Positions 17,857 through 25,900 of a stretch of DNA of 64,000 nt are shown piece by piece. Where the stretch lies: the NCBI RefSeq assembly GCF_024346975.1, contig NZ_AP024885.1:806001-870000 (forward strand). Reading direction: 5' to 3'. Position numbers and translations under genes: made by a program. The notes under the pieces are model-generated. The model saw only the letters and a program-made list of their open reading frames with translations. It was not told the DNA's origin and searched no databases. The stretch comes from Vibrio neonatus. Lineage in GTDB: Bacteria; Pseudomonadota; Gammaproteobacteria; Enterobacterales; Vibrionaceae. Numbering within the stretch: position 1 is the first letter of the stretch; each line of letters starts with the position of its first letter.

Positions 17857-19068
17857 ATGCAACAATATCTATTTAAATTGACAAATATCATTCAAAATTA
17901 CCCATGGGGAAGTAAGACTTCTATCCATGATCTTTTTGGTTTTGACAATCCTCTGCACGAACCACAAGCCGAAATCTGGATGGGTGCCCATCCGAATGGA
18001 TGTTCGAAAATAATGCGAAATGGCAAAGAGCTTTTGCTATCGGCCTTTATTGAAACGAATAAGCAAACCATACTTTCCCGTAATACAGCAGAGAAATTTG
18101 GTGAGCTGCCGTATCTTTTTAAGGTTCTAGCTGCTGGAAAAGGTCTCTCTATACAAGTGCATCCCAGTAAAGCAGAAGCAGAAGCGGGTTTTGAGCGAGA
18201 AAATGTGCAAGGTATTGATATAAAAAGCGCGACACGAAATTATCGAGATCCAAACCACAAGCCTGAATTAGTCTATGCGTTGACTCCTTATCAAGCTATG
18301 GATGGATTTCGTGCATTTAATGAGATCATCGATCTATTTTCTGAACTAGTGACTAAGGTTTCGATGCCAAGTGTACAAGCTTTATTAAATGATTTTAAAG
18401 TCAATAAAACCGCCGCAGGGATTGAAGCATTTTTCACCGGAATTTTATCATTACAAGGTGAAGGTAAGCGCCAATCTATAGACGCATTGATGAGCTATTG
18501 CTCTGCCCATCAGCATTTTGAAATACAAGATGATCTTCCTGCTCTAGTGATTGAACTCTCTCAGGGCTATCCGGGAGACATTGGGTTGTTTGCACCATTT
18601 ATATTAAATGTTATTACCCTACAACCTGGGGATGCCATGTATTTGGATGCGAGAACGCCACATGCTTATTTGAAGGGAACAGCATTAGAGATTATGGCTA
18701 ATTCTGATAATGTTCTTCGTGCTGGCTTAACACCTAAAAATATAGATATACAAGAGCTTGCACGCTGTACTTTATTTGAAGAAAAGCCTAGAAATACGTT
18801 GTTGTTAACTCCTGAACTTGATGGAAATAAACAGAGTTATCCTGTCCCTGTTCCTGATTTCAAATTTGACTGCTTTATTAAAGCTGAAAATGAAATCGTT
18901 GAGGTTAATAGTGCTGAAATTTTATTTGCCATTGATAGTGAAGTTTCTATCACACATACATCAGGTGAAACGATAACCTTACAAAAAGGGGAGTCAGTAT
19001 TTATTCCCGCATATACGCGATCTTATTTATTAAACTCAAAAGGCAGAATTGCTAGAGCCTTTAATTAA
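17857..19068 (+). CDS. manA: Mannose-6-phosphate isomerase, class I
   Basis: Zinc-dependent interconversion of mannose-6-phosphate and fructose-6-phosphate in the cytoplasm, 403 residues. The family landmarks are visible: NYPWGS near residue 14, the zinc-ligand segment SIQVHPSK (~residues 100-107), HKPELVYAL (~138-146), and YLDARTPHAYLKG (~265-277) with the catalytic region ending in NSDNVLRAGLTPK. A start at 17857 is preferred (GGA upstream); 17839 is an alternative. The preceding AT-rich spacer and the flanking repeats set it in an insertion-prone segment. A REP-like copy starts six bases after its stop. Confidence 0.92.
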   Translation: MQQYLFKLTNIIQNYPWGSKTSIHDLFGFDNPLHEPQAEIWMGAHPNGCSKIMRNGKELLLSAFIETNKQTILSRNTAEKFGELPYLFKVLAAGKGLSIQVHPSKAEAEAGFERENVQGIDIKSATRNYRDPNHKPELVYALTPYQAMDGFRAFNEIIDLFSELVTKVSMPSVQALLNDFKVNKTAAGIEAFFTGILSLQGEGKRQSIDALMSYCSAHQHFEIQDDLPALVIELSQGYPGDIGLFAPFILNVITLQPGDAMYLDARTPHAYLKGTALEIMANSDNVLRAGLTPKNIDIQELARCTLFEEKPRNTLLLTPELDGNKQSYPVPVPDFKFDCFIKAENEIVEVNSAEILFAIDSEVSITHTSGETITLQKGESVFIPAYTRSYLLNSKGRIARAFN

Positions 19069-19073
19069 AGTGC

Positions 19074-19096
19074 GGGGTCAGGTCTTGAGATTTGCA
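19074..19096 (+). repeat. REP-like repeat, copy 6 (forward arm of a perfect palindrome)
   Basis: Consensus with one change (GAGATTTGCA for GAAATTTGCA). The following inverted copy carries the complementary change, so the two arms pair perfectly over 23 bp around a TAAA loop. Confidence 0.92.
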
Positions 19097-19100
19097 TAAA

Positions 19101-19123
19101 TGCAAATCTCAAGACCTGACCCC
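19101..19123 (-). repeat. REP-like repeat, copy 7 (inverted arm of a perfect palindrome)
   Basis: Perfect complement of copy 6. The compensating substitution suggests the pair was copied or converted as one hairpin unit. It lies about 100 bp upstream of the transposase start. Confidence 0.92.
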
Positions 19124-19226
19124 CAAAAAGCTTCGAGGTAGATCGTAAAATAGAGCCGTTCATTTGTCAGTTTTTGCTGTTTGATACCAGAGTATTTTTA
19201 CTGTGGGGTTAGAGAGGAATAAACGG

Positions 19227-20072
19227 ATGAGTAGACCACTTCGATTGGAATTTGCAGGAGCCTTGTACCACGTCACCTCGCGTGGCGACCAAAAGCAGGT
19301 TATCTACTTTCAAGACAGTGATTTTCAACTATTTCTCAATATATTAAACGATGTCTGTGAAACTTATAATTGGGTTGTGCACGCGTATTGTTTGATGCCT
19401 AACCATTATCATTTGTTGCTAGAGACACCTGACGGAAATCTAAGTCGTGGTATGCGTCAGCTAAATGGCGTATTTACCCAAGCCATAAATCGAAAATATG
19501 AGCGAGTAGGGCATCTATTTCAAGGGCGCTATAAAGCTATTTTGGTAGAGAAAGAGACTTACTTGACCGAATTGTGCCGTTATATCGTTCTAAATCCTGT
19601 GCGTGCAGGGCTAGTGAAAAATATCAATGGGTGGCAATGGTCGAGTTGGCATCACATGTTAAGTAATGTCACTTCGCCTAAATGGCTATCTACCGATGCC
19701 TTATTACAGACGTTTTCTATGAATAGAGAAAAAGCTATACAAGCGTATATCAAGTTTGTAGCTAATGGGAATGGCGTAAAGATATGGGAGCACCTGCAGC
19801 ATCAAGTTTTCCTCGGCAGTAAGAGCTTTGTTGAAGAGCATCAGTATCGACTTCCGGCAAAGCAAGGGGATGTAATGGAAATACCTAGCCATCAAAGGCG
19901 AGCTCCGGCAAAGTCCCTGAAACAATATGAGTTACTCTCTAAAACCCAAACAGAAGCAATATGCCAAGCCTATAATTCTGGCGCCTACACCCAAAAACAA
20001 ATCGGTGATTATTTTGGTGTGCACTATTCCACCGTTAGTCGCACCTTAGCTAAAAGCGGGGTCAGGTCTTGA
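19227..20072 (+). CDS. REP-associated tyrosine transposase (RAYT, Y1/HUH family) with C-terminal helix-turn-helix
   Basis: 281 residues; start at 19227 behind AGAGGA. The N-terminal Y1 transposase domain opens with MSRPLRLEFAGALYHVTSRG. The HUH metal-binding motif is NHYHLLLE (His60, His62), and the probable catalytic Tyr119 lies in CRYIVLNPVRAGL. Near residues 248-275 is a helix-turn-helix (QKQIGDYFGVHYSTVSRTLAKSG) for DNA recognition. Family enzymes cut and copy REP palindromes as single strands. Repeat copies flank the gene on both sides, and the final codons GVRS plus TGA are made from the repeat itself. No IS200-type ends were recognised, so it behaves as a domesticated single-copy gene. 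Confidence 0.92.
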   Translation: MSRPLRLEFAGALYHVTSRGDQKQVIYFQDSDFQLFLNILNDVCETYNWVVHAYCLMPNHYHLLLETPDGNLSRGMRQLNGVFTQAINRKYERVGHLFQGRYKAILVEKETYLTELCRYIVLNPVRAGLVKNINGWQWSSWHHMLSNVTSPKWLSTDALLQTFSMNREKAIQAYIKFVANGNGVKIWEHLQHQVFLGSKSFVEEHQYRLPAKQGDVMEIPSHQRRAPAKSLKQYELLSKTQTEAICQAYNSGAYTQKQIGDYFGVHYSTVSRTLAKSGVRS

Positions 20073-20080
20073 AATTTGCA
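20058..20080 (+). repeat. REP-like repeat, copy 8 (forward), overlapping the RAYT stop codon
   Basis: Exact consensus copy. Its first 15 bases encode Gly-Val-Arg-Ser-stop, the end of the transposase. Confidence 0.92.
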
Positions 20081-20100
20081 GACACTTCTAAAAGCCTTTA

Positions 20101-20170
20101 ACAGAACAGAACAGAACAGAACAGAACAGAACAGAACAGAACAGAACAGAACAGAACAGAACAGAACAGA
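20101..20170. repeat. Pentanucleotide tandem repeat (ACAGA) x 14
   Basis: Fourteen uninterrupted ACAGA units between REP-like copies 8 and 9, outside any supported gene. Perfect short tandem repeats of this length are prone to slippage. On the minus strand they give a spurious frame rich in VLFCS repeats. Confidence 0.97.
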
Positions 20171-20179
20171 ATGAGAGAG

Positions 20180-20202
20180 TGCAAATAACAAGACCTGACC
20201 CC
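20180..20202 (-). repeat. REP-like repeat, copy 9 (inverted, degenerate)
   Basis: Plus-strand sequence TGCAAATAACAAGACCTGAC then CCC; two differences from the inverted consensus. Confidence 0.85.
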
Positions 20203-20218
20203 AAGTAACAAATAACTT

Positions 20219-20241
20219 CGAGTCAGGTCTTTCTATATGCC
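20219..20241 (+). repeat. REP-like repeat, copy 10 (forward, strongly degenerate)
   Basis: Retains the core GTCAGGTCTT and a terminal ATGC; the GGGG end has decayed to CGAG. Confidence 0.6.
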
Positions 20242-20301
20242 AATCAATCACTAGATGCGAGGGTAAGGTGCAATTTACGAAAGCCGAGTTATGACTTAAC
20301 G

Positions 20302-20324
20302 TGCAAATTTCAAGACCTGACCCC
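20302..20324 (-). repeat. REP-like repeat, copy 11 (inverted)
   Basis: Exact inverted consensus, ending 12 bp beyond the stop of the minus-strand gene at 20336. Relative to that gene it has the same polarity as other gene-end copies. Confidence 0.9.
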
Positions 20325-20335
20325 GCAAGTGTGGG

Positions 20336-20725
20336 TTATTGGGCGCGGTTTTGTTGTTTGGCGGACAGGCTTACTTGGGTGACGCCCGGTAGGGTTTGCA
20401 GGGTTTGCTGCACGTCTAGTAAGTCTTTGTCGCCGGCGTTTATAACCACCATTTTTGTGTCTGAACTGCGGTCAATGGACAGAACCAGTTGAACATCAAG
20501 TTGTTTGACGGTATCGAACAGTTCAGAAGCATGAGCACTTTCTACGCTAACGATGATTTCGCCGCTGGTTTGGAAGCTATTGATGCTGCCAACTTCACGG
20601 ATAGTATCGCCAGTATAGATATGTGAAGTTTGCTCAAAGCCTTTTGCAGTTTGGATTTCGTAGGCTGCGTGTGCAGGACCTGCTAAAAGCAAAGCAACGG
20701 CCAGCCATGTTAAATTCAACTTCAT
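20336..20725 (-). CDS. Small exported protein paired with the S8 protease, candidate ORF2-like chaperone or propeptide-like inhibitor
   Basis: 129 residues from an ATG one base after the protease stop, behind AAAGGAGCT; a longer frame would start inside the protease gene and lacks such a site. Signal peptide residues 1-19 (ending AHA). The region ELFDTVKQLDVQLVLSI ... MVVINAGDKDLLDVQQTLQTLPGVTQVSLSA suggests an alpha/beta ferredoxin-like fold as in subtilisin propeptides. In Aeromonas, kexin-like ASP protease needs a small periplasmic chaperone (ORF2) encoded directly downstream; size, export and position match here. I did not compare the sequences, so the function is inferred. Confidence 0.6.
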   Translation of the reverse strand: MKLNLTWLAVALLLAGPAHAAYEIQTAKGFEQTSHIYTGDTIREVGSINSFQTSGEIIVSVESAHASELFDTVKQLDVQLVLSIDRSSDTKMVVINAGDKDLLDVQQTLQTLPGVTQVSLSAKQQNRAQ

Positions 20726-20726
20726 C

Positions 20727-22946
20727 TTAAGCTCCTTTATGTTCAGCGGTTTTTTTCGCATGACCATTTACTTGAATAGACCAACTATGAATAACGCCAG
20801 GTACCGCATTGTTTGGCACTGTGATTTTCTTAGCGTTTGTATAGTCAATAGCGCTGGCACTGACGTTTTGGGAGTAGCCTTGATCGTTGGCATCAAAGAC
20901 TCTTAGCGTCCATTTACCCTGCATATCTTCACCCCAGAAGGTGTTGATAGCAAAAGTGAAATCAAGGCTGTTTATTCTGTTGGCTGGGTTGGTATCAACC
21001 AATGGAATACCATTGTATGGGTTTAGCGCGATAGCATGAGTACCACTTGGGGAAATCAACTCAACTTGTAAATCGTTAAGGCGTTCATGATCAATATTCA
21101 CATGCAGTGAAACCGTTTCAATGATGCCTGAATTATCAACAGCCAATTCATCCTTTATCCCTTTTGCGCTAGCTTCAGGAATGCCTTTATCTATTTTTTT
21201 AGACTCGACTTTAGGGAACTTAATGTATCGACCTAGCGTGTCGGCATTATAGGTTTTTGCCAGCGTGATAGCTTTGTCGATATCGACCAGTCCAAAACCA
21301 TATTTATTGTTGAAGTTAAGCCCTGCGCCGTTAGTCACCCAAGCATATTGCGCAATTAAGTCACCGTCTTTTAATGGCAGTGTTACCGCTTTATCTTGAG
21401 GATCTACCTTTTGTGCAGTGCGCGCCAGTATGTCTCGTACATCACGCCATGACAGCGAATCATTTACAGAAAGCATATCTGCGACCGCGCCCGATACTAC
21501 CGGAGTGGCAGCTGAGGTTCCGTCCATTGAGGCGTTGTAATCACAATGTTGGTTGTCAGCGGTTTGGCCTTGGTCGAATGCTTCAACGAAGGTATTAAAT
21601 ACATTTAAGTTTGAAAAACCAGTGAACTCATTACAGCCAACAATGTCTGTAGTAATGATGCGACCGTAAGGTTTTTCTCCGCCAAGGCCCGAGACAAACA
21701 TATTCGCGCCAGAGCCTGAATAACTGGCTTGTTTACCTTGTGCTGTTACCGACCCCACAATTGTTAGGTATGGTGAGTTTTGATAAATACTCATCATTGC
21801 CCCTCTAAATGGAAGGCCGTGGTTGACCACTGTTGGTTCAGCTTGAGGATCGAATCCAAAGAACTCTATTGGCTTTTTATCAATAGGTTCATAGTACTTA
21901 GAGTCTATCCAAGTGTAGCCTTGCTCATTGTTGGCCGAACCTTTGATGTAAATAATGCCTTTACCATCAAAACCTAGCGTTGCTCCTTTGCGGCTTATCT
22001 CTGAGCGAATGTTGTCGATAGCACACCAAGGGTCGTTTTCTTTCCCACAAAAACTCAAGGTAGCCCAACTTTCATTGTATACACGAGCGAGCCCATCTAG
22101 CGTTGACTCATCAATGATTGGCATGCCGTTTGGAGTGGTGGGTGTTATTTTAGAAAAGCCATGACTGCGAGCAAAATCTAAAACGCTACCATTCACATCA
22201 AGATAGTTGAAGCTGATAATTTTTGCTTCTGGGGCAACCCCGCGTCCGCCAATATTGTTCCATCCTTTTTCAGCGATGATGCCGGCTACAGATGTCCCGT
22301 GACCACTTTTGATAGGGATATAACTACTGCCATCGGCTAGGTTCATCGAACCCTCACCCACATTTAAGTCAGGGTGACTCAATTGCGCGCCATGATCGAC
22401 CACCGCGACAGTGACGCCTTTACCAAGATAGCCAGAAGCAACTGCATTACTCATATGAACGTCTGTCTGGCCATCGGCAGCAAGATCATAGTCGGTATAG
22501 CTAGTTTGCCCTAAGTTGTGCAGGTGCCACTGCTCTGGATACAAAGGATCGCTATTGATTTGGATAGTGATGGTTTTCTCTACATCGTCTTCTTTGTAGA
22601 CTAATTTATCACTGGATTTCATTTCTCCTGCCGCAGTTTGCGGTATGTACAGCAACGCGTCATCATCTTGGCGAATAGCGCCGTTTTTTACGCCTTTAGT
22701 ATCGACTAAAGAGAGCGTATGACCGCTGTTTTCAAAGCGGACTAAACGACCTGCATCAGTGTAAACAACATTATTCGAGTTAGGTTGCAGAGCTTTTATT
22801 TGAAACTGTGCCTCTTGCGGCACAGCTTCAAATAGCTGTTTATTGTGCGCGGTTTGCTGTACAGCGCTTGTGCCAGAGCTTTCACCGCCACAACCGGAAA
22901 GTAAACCAAGACCTGCTAGGCATACAATAAAAGTGTTCTTTTTCAT
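20727..22946 (-). CDS. Kexin-like S8 serine protease lipoprotein with C-terminal P domain
   Basis: 739 residues. N-terminal lipobox LLSGC (Cys19). The subtilisin catalytic triad is complete: Asp184 in VAVVDHG, His216 in SGHGTSVAGIIAEKG, and Ser478 in MDGTSAATPVVSG, with the oxyanion Asn in IKGSANNEQG near 339. The C-terminal ~140 residues form a proprotein-convertase P domain (VSLHVNIDHERLNDLQVELISPSGT, then GKWTLRVFDANDQG). This architecture is that of kexin and Aeromonas ASP. It is likely exported and surface- or periplasm-anchored. It lies 12 bp after the metzincin gene and one base before the small partner gene, so the three form an operon. Confidence 0.92.
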   Translation of the reverse strand: MKKNTFIVCLAGLGLLSGCGGESSGTSAVQQTAHNKQLFEAVPQEAQFQIKALQPNSNNVVYTDAGRLVRFENSGHTLSLVDTKGVKNGAIRQDDDALLYIPQTAAGEMKSSDKLVYKEDDVEKTITIQINSDPLYPEQWHLHNLGQTSYTDYDLAADGQTDVHMSNAVASGYLGKGVTVAVVDHGAQLSHPDLNVGEGSMNLADGSSYIPIKSGHGTSVAGIIAEKGWNNIGGRGVAPEAKIISFNYLDVNGSVLDFARSHGFSKITPTTPNGMPIIDESTLDGLARVYNESWATLSFCGKENDPWCAIDNIRSEISRKGATLGFDGKGIIYIKGSANNEQGYTWIDSKYYEPIDKKPIEFFGFDPQAEPTVVNHGLPFRGAMMSIYQNSPYLTIVGSVTAQGKQASYSGSGANMFVSGLGGEKPYGRIITTDIVGCNEFTGFSNLNVFNTFVEAFDQGQTADNQHCDYNASMDGTSAATPVVSGAVADMLSVNDSLSWRDVRDILARTAQKVDPQDKAVTLPLKDGDLIAQYAWVTNGAGLNFNNKYGFGLVDIDKAITLAKTYNADTLGRYIKFPKVESKKIDKGIPEASAKGIKDELAVDNSGIIETVSLHVNIDHERLNDLQVELISPSGTHAIALNPYNGIPLVDTNPANRINSLDFTFAINTFWGEDMQGKWTLRVFDANDQGYSQNVSASAIDYTNAKKITVPNNAVPGVIHSWSIQVNGHAKKTAEHKGA

Positions 22947-22958
22947 TAGTCTATTCCC

Positions 22959-25900
22959 TTAGTCAAGTTCTGGCAGAATGTTAAACAGCACTTGCTTATC
23001 GCGTTCTAGTTGCAGTTTAAGGTTTTCACTCATATGAGTATCTGGAATCGGAACCAAGCTTGGGGTATGACTCGCTTTATTCAATTGCCATAGTTTCACA
23101 ACAGTATTTTGGATCCTTTTTCTTAGTTTTTGAGCTAAGGCATTTTTAGGACCAATGTAGACACTTTTACCAGTATCTGGGTTGTAAACTTCGTTAGATG
23201 TCATCCAACTTTGGTCTACTGTGTACTCTTGCTTAACCGTATCGTAAGTGTAAATAGGGCTACCTTGGAACAGAGCTGAATCTTTATGTAGTGACACATA
23301 TTCGCGCCAGCTTTCGCTGTGGCCATAAGAACCTTGCACACCATCTTCAGTGGCTAAAACCACTTGTTTTAGTAATGCTTTCAGGTAATTAGTTCTTGAA
23401 GTCATTCCTTCTTCTGACGCGCTAGAGTACGACAAACCAAAGTGTCTATATAAGTGCTTATTCGATTCTGATTTAGTGACAGGCTCAATGTATTTATTGG
23501 CAGGATCGTTGCCTTTGCCATTGAGTAAGTTATAGGTTAGATATTGCTTGATGTAGTTCTCATAGTAGAAACCTGGCGCCGGAGATGCAATATACGGAGC
23601 GTATGGCTGGCCTGCTACAATTGCACCTTCATCAGTAACGTCACTATGTTGAATAATATCTTGTACACAAGTGTTGTTTAATGCCGCCTCTGTAGGTATC
23701 GCAGTCGAGTAAGACAGAGGTTCTTTTGCTGTACTTGAGTGGAATTGTGCATAATCGGTGTGCATTACCGAGTTACACAAGAACATCTCAATAGTACGTC
23801 CCATTTTATGATCGTAATCCACCATCGCTAGGTTAGAGAAGTGGTCCATTGAATCAAGATCAGAGGTACGCAATAGATCTTGCATTAACTCAAGTTTAGT
23901 CGGCCATTGTGGCGGAATTTTCTTATATAGGTTTCCGTCTTGAGGGTGAATATCGTTCGGTAAATTGATGCCATTAAGTGGTGTCACTACCGAGGCTGTT
24001 GGCGATGGAGTGACTTCAATTCTATAGTTATCGGCTTCAATAGGTACAGGTTGAGACATGCTAAATGCATTGATAACTGCTGGATTATTTTCTACCAATA
24101 CTTTAAATAACAACGCTTGGTGTTGTTCATCTGTAAAGTTCTTATGCAGATCATTTGATAGCGACATTGGTGACTTGCCACCATCATAAGGGATATGTAA
24201 GTCCGTTACTGCGTTATACAAATCATTTAAATTGACATCAGTGGCGTAAACAGGAGTGGATAGATTTACGCTAATCCCCGGTTTTGGTTTCTGATATATT
24301 CTTACGCGAGCATCAATATCATTGACGTTCAGCGCCGACAAAGAATACAACAACACCGAATCTAGGCTAAATCTCAATGAGGTACATTGCTCTAGCCCTG
24401 TAACTGAGTAAGGTGATGGTTGAGATCTAAAGTTATATGGGCAAGTTTGATCATTTAAATAGTCATCCGCATCATAAATACCGGCTGAGTTGGCTGCGCG
24501 TGCAATGTTATGACGAATTTTAACTAAGGCGCTAGTCGAGGTGTAGTAGTCGCCGTTATCAAAGATTTTACCGAGAGCAGAGAGGTCGGATAGACCGTTA
24601 CCGCCGATACTTTGACTGTAGAAAGCGACATAAACACCATCTAACAATTGGCGACTGATACTTTTGAATGTATTCGCGCCACCAAGATTCATTGCCGAAG
24701 ACTCAAGCGCAACGTCTGATTTATTACAGTAGAAATCAGTTTCAATATCAGAATCACTACAGAACTGATAGCGAACGCTGTCCATCTTATAAGCTTTTTC
24801 AATAGTAGAGATAATACCATTGCCTAACGTTGGTGCTGTCGCTTGTTCTTTTTTCCATGAACTTAGAATGCTGTTATCTCGTGTCTTCACACTAACCCAA
24901 GGTCCATCTGTATCAAAGATAGTGTCATCTGACATCTTAGGTTGTATTTCACGCGCATAACCAAAACGCAGTGCTGCTAAATCGTAAGCGCCATAAATAT
25001 TGTTATAGAAGCTCGAATCCGCCATGTACTCCATTACTGAACTATAACGGGTAATAATTTGCATGGATTTATCACTAATAACACCTAACGCTTTATCAAT
25101 TTTAGGCTGTACTTTTTTGTAGAATGGCGAGTTCTTAGTGAAGTGATGCGCAATATCCACACTTGAACGGAAGTTATGACGAAGACCGAATGAGTGCCCC
25201 AGTTCGTGAGTTAAAATAGCTGAGTAGAACCCATTGCCGGTAATTTCTTGCATAAGCAATTGATTTTTTGGCGATAACTCAGAGAAACTCAGCATGTCTG
25301 AATGTCTTGGTTCACCGGTCCATAGATCAGGGTCATCCCAAATCGTTGAGTCTGGCCCATAAATTGGAGATAGGTTTTCAGTCCAGAACGTTTGGATGTA
25401 TGGAGGTAACTGATCGCCTGTCACTACAGGTGCTTTCGGTACTGGTGGTACATTCATCGATGTAGCTGCATTGACGCCGCTGTCGATATCGTAAGTACCT
25501 TCACCTACCATTTTCTTCGCGCCAAACGTTTCTAAGCCATGAAGGGCATTGTAGTACTGGGTTGATTTAGCAAGGTTTGAGCGCTCGGCATCAGATAGCG
25601 TTTCATCATCATTGGAAGCGCTATACATGGTATCAGTTGCCGTAGATTGTGAGGTGCTAGTATCGGTCGCACTCATATCACCGCTAGTGAGTTTTGCGCT
25701 GATTTCATCAGCATTGAGTTTGCCGTCTAAATATTTAAACGTATCACGAATAGTGTCATAGCGACCTTCCGTACCTGTCTCGCGAGACATTGGCAGGTTC
25801 ATAACAATATGACTTGCTACGATTTCACCGGTTTGGGTATCGGTAATAGACTCTGTTAGCCCGCTGTAATTAAAGTTATCAGCGAAGTTATCTAGAGTGA

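Noticed and set aside
20024..20251. Minus-strand frame rich in VLFCS repeats
   Set aside because: It is only the translation of the ACAGA tandem repeat and part of the RAYT gene on the other strand.
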